Both the position numbers and the translations under genes were made by a program. Positions 43,066-52,842 of a DNA stretch of 64,000 nt are shown here, one piece after another. Within the stretch, counting starts at the first letter, position 1, and each line of letters starts with the position of its first letter. A model generated the notes under the pieces. It worked only from the letters and a program-made list of their open reading frames with translations. It ran no database searches and was not told where the DNA came from. Source of the stretch: Prauserella halophila (GTDB lineage Bacteria > Actinomycetota > Actinomycetes > Mycobacteriales > Pseudonocardiaceae); contig NZ_JAMTCQ010000009.1 of the NCBI RefSeq assembly GCF_024171895.1, forward strand, positions 1,055,285-1,119,284, written 5' to 3'.

Positions 43066-43857
43066 TCACCCCGTCGCCGGGGCCAGCGTGTATTCCGCCG
43101 GAGCGAGTTCGTAGGCCGCCTCGCGCATCAGCGCGCCGGTCTCTGCCAGCCGGTCGGTCGTCATGCGGTCGGCGGGTCCGGTGACGCTGATCGCGACGTC
43201 CTGTGAGGCCACGGACGTGAGAGCGATCCCGACGCACGCGATGCCGGGTTCGTTCTCCTGATTCTCGACGGCCCACCCGAGGGTGCGTGCCGCCTCGACC
43301 GCATCCCGGAACCTGCCCGCGAGCGTCGAATACTCACGGTCGGGGTCGGCTTCCTCGACGTACCCGGTCAGCAGCGAATCGTTCGGGGGAGCGGTGGCGA
43401 CGAGCGCCCGCCCCAGTGCCGTGCTCGCGATGTGTGCCCGCCTGCCGACCCGCGACCACACCCGGACCGAACGCTCCGGTTCGATCTTGTCGAGATAGAC
43501 GACGCGACGTCCGTCGAGTATTCCGAGGTGGACGAGCTCCTCCGTGCGGCGGGACAGCTCGAGCAGCAGCGGCCGGAACAGCAGTGGCAGGTTCTCGTCG
43601 GCCCCGAACGTCCGCACGATCCGCCGGAGCGACTCGCCGAGGACGTAGTTGCGGTCGTCGCCGTCGCGGGTCACGTACTCGCGATGCGCCAGACCGCGGA
43701 GCAGGCGGTGGACCGAGCCCTTGTTGATTCCCGTGTGCGCCGCGATCTCGCCGAGCGACATGCCTTCCGGGCCCGCGGCGGCGACCGTCTCGAGCACGAC
43801 GAGCGCGCGATCGAGGCTTGTCATGGGCGGGGTGTCCGAGGTGGGTTCGGTGTCCAT
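43066..43857 (-). CDS. IclR-family regulator (KdgR-like context)
   Basis: A 263-residue IclR protein: winged helix (SLDRALVVLETVAAAGPEG, LGEIAAHTGINKGSVHRLLR) and effector domain (HLGILDGRRVVYLDKIEP, RRAHIASTALGRALVA, GIACVGIALTSVA). Divergent from a hexonate catabolic operon, as KdgR-type IclR proteins often are; these respond to KDG. The ATG at 43857 is chosen since the helix-turn-helix follows after about 12 residues. It converges with the SDR of the TRAP operon. No clear palindrome was found in the divergent spacer (43858-44009), which contains an AT-rich stretch near 43925-43955. Confidence 0.9.
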   Translation of the reverse strand: MDTEPTSDTPPMTSLDRALVVLETVAAAGPEGMSLGEIAAHTGINKGSVHRLLRGLAHREYVTRDGDDRNYVLGESLRRIVRTFGADENLPLLFRPLLLELSRRTEELVHLGILDGRRVVYLDKIEPERSVRVWSRVGRRAHIASTALGRALVATAPPNDSLLTGYVEEADPDREYSTLAGRFRDAVEAARTLGWAVENQENEPGIACVGIALTSVASQDVAISVTGPADRMTTDRLAETGALMREAAYELAPAEYTLAPATG

Positions 43858-44009
43858 GGCTCCATTGTCACCGGGGTCGGTATTGCGTCGCGTGCAGTGC
43901 CAGTCTATCTTACGGTCCGACATACAAAACGACCGGTTCGTAATATGAAACGCAGGCTTGCGGGTGATGCACACGTGCCGCTCGCGGGCCGCGGAGGGAC
44001 AAGGACGTC

Positions 44010-45488
44010 ATGGCACAGTCACTCGGGCGGAAGAACGTGCCCGCGGGGTCGCTCATCGGAGCCTCCGCTCCGGACCGGACCGGCATCGTGCACCTCGGTC
44101 TGGGGAACTTCCACCGCGCCCACGGCGCCGTCCACACGGCGCAGGCGATGGCCGCGGCAGGCGGCGACTGGGGCATCCGCGGTTTCGCGCACTCCTCGGA
44201 CCGGGTCGTCGCACCGATGCGTGCCCAGGACAACGTCTACTCGATCCTGCAGCTCACCGAACACGGTGCGCGGGCAGGCGTCGTCGACGTCCACCGTGAC
44301 ACCGGCGTGGCGGCCCAGGACCCGGCAGCGGTCGTCGCCGCGATCGCGGACCCGGCCCACCGCATCGTCTCGCTGACCGTCTCCGAGGTCGGCTACACCC
44401 GCGATCCGGCCACGGGCCGCCTGGCGCTCGACCGTTCCGACGTCGCTGCCGACTTCGTCGCAGGCTCGGCCCCGCGCACGGCCGTGGGCATGATCGCGCG
44501 CGGGCTCGAACGGCGCGCCCACTCCGGCGAGCCGGTTGCCGTGCTGTCGTGCGACAACCTCCAGTCGAACGGCGACGTCACGCGTGCCGTGGTCGAGGAG
44601 TTCCTCCAGGCGGCCGGTGCGAGCGACGACGTCCTGTCCTTCGTGGCTACGTCGGTGTCGTTCCCGAACGGCATGGTCGATCGCATCGTGCCGAAGACGA
44701 CGGACGAGCACGCGGCGCGCGTCGCGGACCTGCTCGGCGTGACCGACCGCTGTCCCGTTCCCGCCGAGGACTTCAGCATGTGGGTCCTCGAGGACGACTT
44801 CGCGGGCGGTCGTCCGGCATGGGAGCAGGCCGGCGTGACGTTCTCGACCGAGATCGAGGCGTACGAGATGGTGAAGCTGCGGCTGCTCAACGGATCCCAC
44901 TCGCTCATCGCCTACCTCGGCATTCTCGCCGGTGCGCCCACGATCGACGCCGCCTGGAGCCAGGACTTCGTACGGGAGGCGGTGCTCGGCGGGATCGCCG
45001 GCGACTACCTCCCGACGTTCACCCCGCCCACCGGATTCGACGCCGATGCGTATGTGTCCGAACTGGACGCTCGCTGGCGCAACCCGCTGATCGGGCACGC
45101 GACCACGCAGGTCGGCTCCGACGGTTCGGTCAAGCTGCTCCAGCGCATCCCCGACGCGGCGCTGTTCCACCTCCGGCGCGGCACCGTGCCGCACCGGCTC
45201 GCGCTGTGCACCGCTGCGTGGATCGCGTGCGTCGCCCCGCCCGCGGGCTTCACCCCGGACCCTCTCTCCTCGCGTATCGCCGAACCCGCTCGCGAGCGGC
45301 TCGCTGCCGCCGTCGACGGCGCCGTGACGGTGCCCGACCACGTGCGCCGGATCCTGACCGGCGGCTTCTTCCCCGACGCCCTCGCCGAGCAGGACGACTT
45401 CACCGCCCGGGTGGCCGACCTGCTGACGCTCATCACCCGCGACGGGGTGCGCGCCGCGGCCGCCGACGTGGCCGCAGCCTCCCGTTGA
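44010..45488 (+). CDS. Mannitol dehydrogenase family oxidoreductase, probable fructuronate reductase
   Basis: A 492-residue polyol-specific long-chain dehydrogenase: GIVHLGLGNFHRAHGAVHT (NAD loop), VLSCDNLQSNGDVTR, FPNGMVDRIVP, and the catalytic KLRLLNGSHSLIAYLG (Lys, Asn, His). UxuB-type members interconvert D-fructuronate and D-mannonate; others act on mannitol, arabinitol or altronate. The neighbours (ManD, KDG kinase, KDPG aldolase, a gulonate/idonate 5-dehydrogenase-like gene) favour fructuronate reductase. AAGGACG precedes the ATG. First gene of the operon. Confidence 0.9.
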   Translation: MAQSLGRKNVPAGSLIGASAPDRTGIVHLGLGNFHRAHGAVHTAQAMAAAGGDWGIRGFAHSSDRVVAPMRAQDNVYSILQLTEHGARAGVVDVHRDTGVAAQDPAAVVAAIADPAHRIVSLTVSEVGYTRDPATGRLALDRSDVAADFVAGSAPRTAVGMIARGLERRAHSGEPVAVLSCDNLQSNGDVTRAVVEEFLQAAGASDDVLSFVATSVSFPNGMVDRIVPKTTDEHAARVADLLGVTDRCPVPAEDFSMWVLEDDFAGGRPAWEQAGVTFSTEIEAYEMVKLRLLNGSHSLIAYLGILAGAPTIDAAWSQDFVREAVLGGIAGDYLPTFTPPTGFDADAYVSELDARWRNPLIGHATTQVGSDGSVKLLQRIPDAALFHLRRGTVPHRLALCTAAWIACVAPPAGFTPDPLSSRIAEPARERLAAAVDGAVTVPDHVRRILTGGFFPDALAEQDDFTARVADLLTLITRDGVRAAAADVAAASR

Positions 45489-45535
45489 GCCCGCCGTCTC
45501 CCGATCCGTTACCGACCCCCTGGAGCTGATCACCG

Positions 45536-46540
45536 ATGAAGGGCCTGTTCATCCACGGTGCCGAGGACATGCGCCTCGACGACGTCGCCGTGCCCGCACC
45601 CGGCGAGGGCGAAGTGCTGCTGCGCGTGCGCTACGTCGGCATCTGCGGTTCCGACCTGCACTACTACTTCCACGGCAAGAACGGCGAGAACCTCGTCCGC
45701 GAGCCGTTCGCACCCGGGCACGAGTTCTCGGCGACCGTCGAATCCGACCCGAGCGGGGAGTGGGCGAGAGGTACGCCGGTGACGGTGCACCCCGCGCGGT
45801 ACGGCCGCCCGGTGGCGGGCCTCGACGATCGGCCGCACCTGTGGCCCGGCGGTGACTACCTCGGCAGCGCCGCGGACTTCCCGCACCGCCAGGGCGCGGC
45901 GGCGGAGTACGTGGTCGTCGGCAAACCCATGCTCCGCAGGTTGCCCGACGGGCTGTCGCTGCGGGACGCGGCGCTCGCCGAACCCCTCGGCGTCGCATTG
46001 CACGCCCTCACCGTCGCGGGCGAGCACCCGGGCGACCAGGTTCTCGTCCTCGGCGCGGGGCCGGTCGGGCTGCTCACCGTCGCGGCGCTTGCGGCCCGGG
46101 GCGTCGGCCATGTGGCGGTCGGCGACGTCCAGGAAGCCGCCCTCGACCGGGCCCGCGCCCTCGGCGCTCACGAGACGTTCCTGATCGGACGCGACGACGT
46201 GCCGGCGGCCGAGTACCCCGTCGTGTTCGAGTGCTCGGGCGCGCCCGCGTCGCTCACCCAGGCGGTCACGTCAGCGGCCCGGGCCGGTGTCGTGGTGCAG
46301 GTCGGGATGCTCGCCGACGCCGCGATCGGTGTGAACCTCGCACCGCTCGTGTCGAAGGAACTGCAGCTGCGCGGCACCTTCCGCTTCTCGACCGAGATCG
46401 ACGAGGCCGTCGAGATGCTCGCGGCCCACCCCGCCATCGCCGGGGTCGTCACGCACGTCCTCCCCGCGGCCGACGCGGTCGAGGCATTCGCGACGGCGAC
46501 GGACTCGGCCGCCTCCGGCAAGGTCCTCATCGAGTTCTGA
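45536..46540 (+). CDS. MDR dehydrogenase, probable L-gulonate/L-idonate 5-dehydrogenase
   Basis: A 334-residue MDR protein of the IdnD/RspB type: YVGICGSDLHYYFHGKNG (catalytic Cys and His), PGHEFSATVE and the Rossmann loop VLGAGPVGLLTVAAL. It oxidises a C5 hydroxyl of an aldonate; family members give fructuronate from L-gulonate or 5-keto-gluconate from L-idonate. The lobe that normally carries four structural-zinc cysteines reads VHPARYGRPVAGLDDRPHLW, with none of them, so it should bind only catalytic zinc. It lies between the reductase gene and an MHS transporter, same strand. Confidence 0.88.
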   Translation: MKGLFIHGAEDMRLDDVAVPAPGEGEVLLRVRYVGICGSDLHYYFHGKNGENLVREPFAPGHEFSATVESDPSGEWARGTPVTVHPARYGRPVAGLDDRPHLWPGGDYLGSAADFPHRQGAAAEYVVVGKPMLRRLPDGLSLRDAALAEPLGVALHALTVAGEHPGDQVLVLGAGPVGLLTVAALAARGVGHVAVGDVQEAALDRARALGAHETFLIGRDDVPAAEYPVVFECSGAPASLTQAVTSAARAGVVVQVGMLADAAIGVNLAPLVSKELQLRGTFRFSTEIDEAVEMLAAHPAIAGVVTHVLPAADAVEAFATATDSAASGKVLIEF

Positions 46541-46587
46541 CTCCTTTCCCCTCTCACGTCTCCATCGACCCTGCAGAAGGAACAACG

Positions 46588-47988
46588 ATGTCCACTTCAG
46601 CACCGCCGCCCGAAGCCGACACCGCCGGTGACGGACAGGCCGAACGCAGCACCGGTGATCTCACGCGTGCCGCGATGTCCGGTTGGCTGGGCACTGCGCT
46701 CGAGTTCATGGATTTCCAGCTGTACTCGCTCGCCGCCGGCCTGGTCTTCGGCCAGCTCTTCTTCGTGGGCGACAGTGCCGCACTCGCCGTCGTCGCCGCG
46801 ATGGCCACGTACGCCGTCGGCTATGTCGCCCGCCCCGTCGGCGCCTGGTATTTCGGACGACTCGGCGACCGGGTGGGCCGCACGAAGGTCCTGTTCATCA
46901 CGATCGCGCTCATGGGCGGTTCGACGACGCTCATCGGTGCGTTGCCGACGGCGCACGACATCGGCATCCTCGCTCCGATCCTGCTCGTGGTGCTGCGCCT
47001 CGGGCAGGGATTCGGCGCAGGCGCGGAGATCTCCGGTGCCGGTGTCATGCTCGCCGAATACGCACCGCGGCGGCGGCGCGGCGTGATCGCCTCGCTCGTG
47101 GCACTCGGCACGAACTGCGGCACGCTCGGTGCCTCCGCGATCTGGGGCGTTCTCGTGGCTGTCCTGTCCGAGGAACAGCTCCTCGCGTGGGGCTGGCGCA
47201 TCCCGTTCCTGGGTAGCGCGGTGATCCTGCTCGTGGCCGTGTGGATCCGGCTCCGGCTCAAGGAGAGCCCGGTGTTCGAGGAGAGCTCCCACGTCGACAA
47301 CGGCGTAGCGCTCTCGGCCGACGAGGTGCGGGCGAAGGCCGAGCGCGACAACGACACCCGCATGCTCGAGGCGCTCGAGCAGAAGAAGTGGCGCGCGCTC
47401 GTGCCGGCGTTCCTGCTGCGGTTCGGGCAGGCGGGCAACTCGGGAATCCTGCAGACCTACATGGTCTCGTTCATCACCGTCACGCTCGCGATGTCGGCGT
47501 CGGTGGGAACGAGCGTCGTGATCATCTCGTCGTTGTGCGCGTTCGCCACGGTGCCGATCGTCGGTGCGCTCGGTGACAGGTTCGGCAGGCGCCGCATGTA
47601 CCAGGTGATGAGCGTGATCTCGCTCGTGCTCATCGTTCCGACCATGATGCTGATCGCCGGAGCGGACGTGCCACAGGTGTTCGTCGGCTACATCGTCATG
47701 CACAACGTGTCGGTCATGGCGCTGGCCTCGCTCGAGAACCTCACTCTGCCGGAGATTTTCGGCTCCCGGCACCGCTACGCCGCGACCGGCGTCATCCGGG
47801 AGATCGCCGCGATGATCGCCACCGGCATCGGTCCCGTCGTCGCGGCCGCGTGGGTCGCAGCGACCACCGGATCGTGGATTCCGGTTGCGGTCCTGCTCGG
47901 GTTCTTCACGCTCTGCCCGCTCATCGGGACGCTGCTCATGCCGGAGGTCGCGGGCCGCGACCTGAGAGATCCGCGCAACGCGGTATGA
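46588..47988 (+). CDS. MFS transporter, metabolite:H+ symporter (MHS) family
   Basis: A 466-residue proton symporter with 12 membrane segments, like KgtP/ShiA. The MHS signature is seen: [38 protein letters not shown] (cytoplasmic loop 2-3), [24 protein letters not shown], and [12 protein letters not shown] in the second half. AGAAGGAAC precedes the ATG at 46588. In this operon it probably imports the aldonate or hexuronate that the dehydrogenases and dehydratase degrade. Confidence 0.93.
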   Translation: MSTSAPPPEADTAGDGQAERSTGDLTRAAMSGWLGTALEFMDFQLYSLAAGLVFGQLFFVGDSAALAVVAAMATYAVGYVARPVGAWYFGRLGDRVGRTKVLFITIALMGGSTTLIGALPTAHDIGILAPILLVVLRLGQGFGAGAEISGAGVMLAEYAPRRRRGVIASLVALGTNCGTLGASAIWGVLVAVLSEEQLLAWGWRIPFLGSAVILLVAVWIRLRLKESPVFEESSHVDNGVALSADEVRAKAERDNDTRMLEALEQKKWRALVPAFLLRFGQAGNSGILQTYMVSFITVTLAMSASVGTSVVIISSLCAFATVPIVGALGDRFGRRRMYQVMSVISLVLIVPTMMLIAGADVPQVFVGYIVMHNVSVMALASLENLTLPEIFGSRHRYAATGVIREIAAMIATGIGPVVAAAWVAATTGSWIPVAVLLGFFTLCPLIGTLLMPEVAGRDLRDPRNAV

Positions 47989-48082
47989 GCCGATCCGCGC
48001 CGTACCCCGGGCGCGGTCCCACGCCCATAGCGGTACCCACCGTCCACTGTCGACATATCTGCCCGGAAGGACTCCAGCCCTC

Positions 48083-49327
48083 GTGAGCATCTCGACCGCC
48101 GACGTCATCGTCACCAGCCCGGGACGCAACTTCGTCACCCTCAAGATCGTCACGTCCGACGGCCTCGTCGGATGGGGCGATGCGACGCTCAACGGGCGGG
48201 AGCTGTCCGTGGCCTCGTATTTGCGGGATCACCTCGCGAGTACGCTCCTCGGCCGGGACGAGGACCGCATCGAGGACACGTGGCAGTACCTCTACCGCGG
48301 GGCGTACTGGCGGCGCGGGCCGGTGACGATGGCCGCGATCGCCGCGGTCGACACGGCGCTGTGGGACATCAAGGCCAAGAAGGCGGGCGTTCCGCTGTAC
48401 CAGCTGCTCGGCGGGGCGAGCCGGGACAAGCTCCGGGTGTACGCGCACGCCTCCGGTAACGACTACCCGTCGCTGGCGCGGGCGATCCGCGGGTACGTCG
48501 ACGAGGGCTACACCGCGGTGCGCATCCAGACGGGCGTTCCCGGTCTCGAACGGGTGTACGGCGTCTCGGACACCGCGGAGCCGGGCGAGCGTTACGACTA
48601 CGAACCCGCGCATCGCGCCGCCGACGGGAGCGCGGCGACGCGGCCCGAGGAGGAGGACTGGGACACACCCGCCTATCTGCGGCACGTTCCGGCGATCTTC
48701 GAGAAGGTGCGGGAGGAGTTCGGCCCGGAGCTGCGGCTGCTCCACGACGCGCACCACCGCATGTCGCCGATCGAGGCCGCGCGGCTGGCCAAGTCGCTCG
48801 AACCGTACGACCTGTTGTGGCTCGAGGACGTGACACCCGGCGAGGACCAGGAGGCGTTCCGGCTGGTGCGGCAGCACAGCACGACACCACTGGCCACCGG
48901 CGAGGTCTTCAACTCGGTGCACGACTACCGGACGCTGATCACCGAGCGGCTCATCGACTACGTGCGGTCGGCTCCCACGCACACCGGCGGCGTCACGGGG
49001 ATGAAGAAGCTGCTCGACTTCGCGGCGATCTACGGCATCCGCTCCGGCATCCACGGCCCGACCGACGTGTCGCCGGTCGGTATGGCGGCCGCACTGCACC
49101 TCGACCTGGCGATCCACAACTTCGGTATCCAGGAGTACATGCCGCACAGCGCGCTGACACTCGAGGCGTTCCGCACCTCGTACACGTTCGACCGTGGCTT
49201 CCTGCACCCGGGCGACACTCCGGGACTCGGCGTGGAACTCGACGAACAGGTCGCCGCGCGCCACCCCTACACAGCCGCATACCTACCGGTGAACCGTCTG
49301 CTCGACGGCACCGTCCACGACTGGTGA
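48083..49327 (+). CDS. manD: D-mannonate dehydratase-type enolase superfamily enzyme (ManD)
   Basis: A 414-residue mandelate-racemase-fold enzyme that dehydrates D-mannonate (or D-gluconate) to 2-keto-3-deoxygluconate. ManD hallmarks: the capping domain, [33 protein letters not shown], the metal ligand and general-base region [47 protein letters not shown] and a C-terminal loop FTFDRG-like. It starts at a GTG at 48083 behind GGAAGGAC. The subgroup includes efficient and near-inactive members, so rate cannot be judged. It feeds KDG to the kinase encoded downstream. Confidence 0.92.
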   Translation: MSISTADVIVTSPGRNFVTLKIVTSDGLVGWGDATLNGRELSVASYLRDHLASTLLGRDEDRIEDTWQYLYRGAYWRRGPVTMAAIAAVDTALWDIKAKKAGVPLYQLLGGASRDKLRVYAHASGNDYPSLARAIRGYVDEGYTAVRIQTGVPGLERVYGVSDTAEPGERYDYEPAHRAADGSAATRPEEEDWDTPAYLRHVPAIFEKVREEFGPELRLLHDAHHRMSPIEAARLAKSLEPYDLLWLEDVTPGEDQEAFRLVRQHSTTPLATGEVFNSVHDYRTLITERLIDYVRSAPTHTGGVTGMKKLLDFAAIYGIRSGIHGPTDVSPVGMAAALHLDLAIHNFGIQEYMPHSALTLEAFRTSYTFDRGFLHPGDTPGLGVELDEQVAARHPYTAAYLPVNRLLDGTVHDW

Positions 49328-49347
49328 GTCGGGAAAGGACACACGTG

Positions 49348-49995
49348 ATGAGCGAACGTCGGGCACTGCCCCGGTGGACCGCCGAAACGCGGCTGGTCGT
49401 CGTCCTCCGCGGTGAGCGCGCCGACGACTACGCGCCGGTGATCGACACCATGGTCGAATCGGGGGTGCGCAGCTTCGAGCTCACGCTCACCACGCCGGGA
49501 ACGGTCGCCGCTCTGCCCGGGCTCGTCGAACGGTACGGCGACACCGCCGACATCGGCGTCGGCACCGTGACGCGCCCCGACGAGGTCGACGCCGCCGTCG
49601 GCGGGGGAGCGCGCTACGTGGTAACCCCGGTATCGGACATCCCGGTCGTCGACCGGGCCCTGGAACGGGACGTCCCGGTCGTCCCCGGTGGGCTCACTCC
49701 CACCGAGCTGTGGTCCACGTGGCGCCGCGGGGTCCCCGCGGTGAAGGTGTTCCCGGCGGGCCGGGTGGGGCCTGGGTATCTCGAGGACCTGCGTGGTCCG
49801 TTCCCCGACCTCGCGGTGGTGCCGTCCGGAGGTGTGGACCTGGAGTCGGCGCAGGCGTGGCTCGCGGCCGGTGCGGCGGCTGTCAGCGTCGGCGGGCCGC
49901 TCCTCGGGGACGCCCTCGGCGGCGGTGACCTGGACGCGCTCGCGGCGCGGGCGCGGAAATTCGTCGACGTGTGTGCGGGGAGGGCAGGCGCATGA
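49348..49995 (+). CDS. eda: KDPG/KHG aldolase
   Basis: A 215-residue class I aldolase that splits 2-keto-3-deoxy-6-phosphogluconate into pyruvate and glyceraldehyde-3-phosphate. Visible: LVVVLRGERADDY, SFELTLTTPG, GVGTVTRPDEVDAAVGGGA, the Schiff-base lysine in VPAVKVFPAGRVGPGYLEDL and PSGGVDLESAQAWLAAGA. A GGAAAGGA site at 49331-49338 favours the ATG at 49348 over the GTG at 49345. Overlaps the kinase gene by ATGA. Confidence 0.93.
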   Translation: MSERRALPRWTAETRLVVVLRGERADDYAPVIDTMVESGVRSFELTLTTPGTVAALPGLVERYGDTADIGVGTVTRPDEVDAAVGGGARYVVTPVSDIPVVDRALERDVPVVPGGLTPTELWSTWRRGVPAVKVFPAGRVGPGYLEDLRGPFPDLAVVPSGGVDLESAQAWLAAGAAAVSVGGPLLGDALGGGDLDALAARARKFVDVCAGRAGA

Positions 49996-50975
49996 CCGGC
50001 GGGGTTCTGACGTTGGGCGAGACGATGGGCCTGATCACGGGCGGGCGCCTCGGAACGCTGGCCCATGTGTCCGAGGCGCACGTCGGCATCGGCGGCGCCG
50101 AGACGAACGTCGCCGTCAGCCTGAGCCGCCTGGGCGTGCCCGTCACGTGGCTCGGCCGGGTCGGCGACGACTCGCTCGGCAGGCGGATCGTGCGCGAAGT
50201 CCGCGGTGAGGGTGTCGACGTGCGTGCCCAGGTCGACACCGAGGCGGCGACGGGGCTGATGCTCAAGGAACTCACGGGCCAGGGAACCGCGCGGGTGCAC
50301 TACTACCGCGCGGGCTCGGCCGGTTCGCGGCTGGCGGCGACGGACGTGCCCGCCGGTCTGGTCGAAAGCGCCGGACTCGTGCACCTGACGGGCATCACGC
50401 CGTTGCTGTCGGACTCGGCACGGGAGACGTGCCGGTCGGTGGTGCGGCGCGCGCGGGAGGCAGGCGTGCGCGTCAGTGTCGACGTGAACTACCGCGCGAC
50501 ACTCGCGCCCGCGCACGTGGCCACCGAGGTGCTCGGGGAACTGGCCGAACAGGCCGACCTCGTGTTCGGCTCCCCCGGCGAGCTCGCGCACCTCGCTCCC
50601 GACGGTGACCCGGCGATTCCCGAGCAGGAGGCCGGCGTCGACATCGGTGCGCTGGTCCGCGCGGTCGATCCCGGTGGGACACGCGAGATCGTGGTCAAAC
50701 GCGGTGCCGACGGAGCGAGCGCCTGCCGTGACGGTTCCCTCGTCGATGTTCCCGGGCATCGCGTCGGCGTCGTCGACACGGTCGGCGCCGGGGACGCGTT
50801 CGTGGCCGGGTACCTCAGCCGCGACGTGCACGGGTGGAGTGTCGAGAAGAAGCTCGCCCGCGCGAACGCCTGCGGAGCTCTGCTGTGCACGATGCCCGGC
50901 GACTGGGAATCGGCGCCCACCCCGGCAGAGTTGGAGGCCTTCCTGGCGTCGGGAGGCGATCCGGTCCGGCGCTGA
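49992..50975 (+). CDS. kdgK: PfkB-family kinase, probable 2-keto-3-deoxygluconate kinase
   Basis: A 327-residue ribokinase-fold sugar kinase: LTLGETMGLITGG, GGAETNVAVSLSRLG, RVGDDSLGRRIVREVRGEGV, and the ATP/catalytic motif VVDTVGAGDAFVAGYL with the Asp base. It phosphorylates KDG at C6; its product is the substrate of the aldolase with which it overlaps. Last gene of the hexonate operon. The function is assigned from context; the sequence alone says PfkB sugar kinase. Confidence 0.91.
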   Translation: MTGGVLTLGETMGLITGGRLGTLAHVSEAHVGIGGAETNVAVSLSRLGVPVTWLGRVGDDSLGRRIVREVRGEGVDVRAQVDTEAATGLMLKELTGQGTARVHYYRAGSAGSRLAATDVPAGLVESAGLVHLTGITPLLSDSARETCRSVVRRAREAGVRVSVDVNYRATLAPAHVATEVLGELAEQADLVFGSPGELAHLAPDGDPAIPEQEAGVDIGALVRAVDPGGTREIVVKRGADGASACRDGSLVDVPGHRVGVVDTVGAGDAFVAGYLSRDVHGWSVEKKLARANACGALLCTMPGDWESAPTPAELEAFLASGGDPVRR

Positions 50976-51509
50976 GTCGGCGTCTCGGATACTGGCGATC
51001 CTGCGGCGCGCGGGGACGCGTACCGGCCGGTCGTGCTCACTGAGCGGAAACGGGGCCCGAGGCGAGTGGGTGCAGGTCTGCTGTGGGGCCGACCGCTGGA
51101 GCTTCTCGTCGGGGTGCGACTACTCGTCATGGGCGTTGCTCGGTGCGATCCTGGTCGGCGAGACCGGTAACCCTGTCGACTTCCTGACGGTGCTTGGGCC
51201 GAGGTCGGAATACGCGATCGAGGATGTATTGGGACGTCGTCGGACTACGCGGGGCCGCCAGCGACGACATCGTGACCGAGAAGACGGCGGCTCCCCGGCG
51301 CCGGGTCATGCGCAATGACGACCAGGCGCAACTGCGCTGCCCCGGGCACAAGGTCAATGAAGGCCCCTTGACCGCGTCCCGTTCGGCGCCATGTTCACCA
51401 ATGCGGTTGCGTTCGGGAGGAAGATCCCGTGCACCGCGTCCCGAATCGCGCCGATCGATCGCCGTGGCCAGTTCGTGCAGCTGGTCGGAGATATCCCGCT
51501 GGTCGTCGT
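50976..51509. other. Gene-free stretch with decayed coding sequence
   Basis: 534 bp between the KDG kinase and the SnoaL-like gene. Apart from the acyl-CoA dehydrogenase scrap at 51234-51300 I find no intact gene, hairpin or promoter. GC content and frame quality fall off in comparison with the operon before it, marking the start of a degraded region that runs to about 56140. Confidence 0.6.
51234..51300 (+). pseudogene. Acyl-CoA dehydrogenase fragment
   Basis: One frame reads YWDVVGLRGAASDDIVTEK. W-D-V-x-G-L-R-G-T-G-S-D-D is the conserved mid-domain signature of acyl-CoA dehydrogenase and HpaB-like flavoproteins. Nothing recognisable precedes or follows, so it is a scrap of a lost gene. Confidence 0.5.
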
Positions 51510-52055
51510 TCACTCGGTCTCCGCAGTGGGATCCGCTACCGACGCCATGCCACTGGCAAGCAGCTCGGGTGATTCCGCGCGGCCGTCGAGCACTCGGCTG
51601 GTGCGGGTGGTGACCAGCCAGCCGTCCGCACCTCGCCGCAGGCGCCAATGGTTGGCGGTCGCCCTGCGTACCACGAATCCGTCATCGCCAGTGACGATCA
51701 TCAGCGAATAGCAGACCGCGACCGCGTCGTCGCCGTTCACGCTCACGCGCGGTGCTCCGATGACATGTGCGCAACCGTTCGTGATCCAGTGCTGGTGGAA
51801 CTCCGAGGTCACCATGGCGGCGATCTGCTCACGTCCGTTCATCACCAACTCGTCGACGTCGTAGACGCCGTCGGGTTCCCAGATCGCGGCCACGGCGTCG
51901 GCGTCTCCACTGTCGACGAGCGGTCCGTAAGACAGGATCAGGCGGGTCACCTCGACTTCGTCCTCCAGAGCTTGGAGCCGGTGTTCCAGCTGAACGAGTC
52001 GCTCCGCCTGTGACAGCTGATCTGCCTGCCCCCCTCGATCACTGCTCTCGGTCAT
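51510..52055 (-). CDS. SnoaL-like/NTF2-fold protein
   Basis: A 181-residue protein. The N-terminal part (LSQAERLVQLEHRLQALEDE) is a helical, partly coiled segment; the rest is an SnoaL-like cone domain (LILSYGPLVDSGDADAVAAIW, GVYDVDELVMNGREQIAAM, GCAHVIGAPRVSVNGDDAVA). Such proteins are isomerases, dehydratases or small-ligand binders; similar ones occur in actinobacterial steroid catabolism clusters. GGAGGGCCCG fits the ATG at 52055. It is intact within a region of decayed steroid-type genes. Confidence 0.87.
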   Translation of the reverse strand: MTESSDRGGQADQLSQAERLVQLEHRLQALEDEVEVTRLILSYGPLVDSGDADAVAAIWEPDGVYDVDELVMNGREQIAAMVTSEFHQHWITNGCAHVIGAPRVSVNGDDAVAVCYSLMIVTGDDGFVVRRATANHWRLRRGADGWLVTTRTSRVLDGRAESPELLASGMASVADPTAETE

Positions 52056-52373
52056 CGGGCCCTCCGAGGTCGGTGTGGAGATTGTTTTCGCGACGGCAGT
52101 TCCTGGCGCTGCTGTCGGTGACGGCCGGCGGCTCGCCGAGGATCGTGACGAGCTGCGCCGGCCTTGGTACCGCACGGGGGCCGCCCGGGTGGACGGGGTC
52201 CCGTTCACCGGGAACGGGCGTGCGCGGGCCGGCCGGGACGAGCCGGCGCGCGCCGCGCGATGACGGGACAACGGGTGGTCTCGCTGGTCGGGAGGAGCGC
52301 GTCGTGCGGTGCCATGGGTCTGCCACAGTCCCGGCCAATACCTGTTGGCGTGCTACCGGAGAGCTGGGGCCAC

Positions 52374-52600
52374 ATGTCGGAACCGAGCTATGAATCGACG
52401 TTGCGTGAGCTGCACGCGGATCACGTGTGTCCTCCGCTGTCACGAAGCGGGCGACGGTCCACCGCTGGTGATGCTGCACGGATCCGGCCCCGGTGTGACG
52501 GGGTGGCGCAACTGTCGCGGCAACCTCGCCGCCTTCGCCCAGCACTGTCGATGCCTCGTACTCGATGCTCGGCCTTCCCCGCGACCTCGCGCCCACCACC
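52374..52600 (+). pseudogene. Frameshifted, truncated HsaD/BphD-like alpha/beta hydrolase
   Basis: It begins MSEPSYESTLRELHAD at an ATG at 52374, then shifts by one frame near 52425 and continues HEAGDGPPLVMLHGSGPG and GWRNCRGNLAAFAQHCRCL before losing similarity. The oxyanion loop HGSGPG is that of C-C bond hydrolases (2-hydroxy-6-oxo-dienoate type, HsaD in steroid degradation). The nucleophile elbow and the rest are gone. The 52056-52373 stretch before it shows no gene that I recognise. Confidence 0.7.
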
Positions 52601-52655
52601 GCGTCATGAGTTTCGCCGCTTTCCACTGTCTACTGTGCACGAACGTGAGGAACAC

Positions 52656-52842
52656 ATGCCCATCGACGTCGACGTAGCGCTGGCAGCCCCGGCTGCCACC
52701 AAGGAGGTCTCCTGGACCTGTCGCGACGTGCCGCTGTACCACTTGTCTCGCGGCGCCGGCCGGGACGCCGCGGTCGACCCTGAGCCGTCCTGGCCGAGAT
52801 CTACGTGCAATACGACGATACACAGGAAGTGGTGACTGTCGG
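52656..52842 (+). pseudogene. Truncated MaoC/Hsd4B-like enoyl-CoA hydratase N-terminus
   Basis: An ATG at 52656 with GTGAGGAAC upstream starts MPIDVDVALAAPAATKEVSW, then RDVPLYHLSRGAG; after a frame slip the text continues EIYVQYDDTQEVV in another frame and ends at the next gene. This matches the N-terminus of the MaoC-type steroid-side-chain hydratases (mycobacterial Rv3538-like, from memory), which run to about 285 residues. Only about 60 residues remain. Confidence 0.7.

Noticed and set aside
46597-48192. Long minus-strand frame opposite the MHS transporter
   Set aside because: His/Arg/Asp-rich antisense product without domains; the plus strand has twelve hydrophobic segments and MHS signatures.
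52075-52263. Small plus-strand frame of 62 codons after the SnoaL-like gene
   Set aside because: No ribosome binding site or known motif; it lies in decayed sequence, so a gene is not supported.
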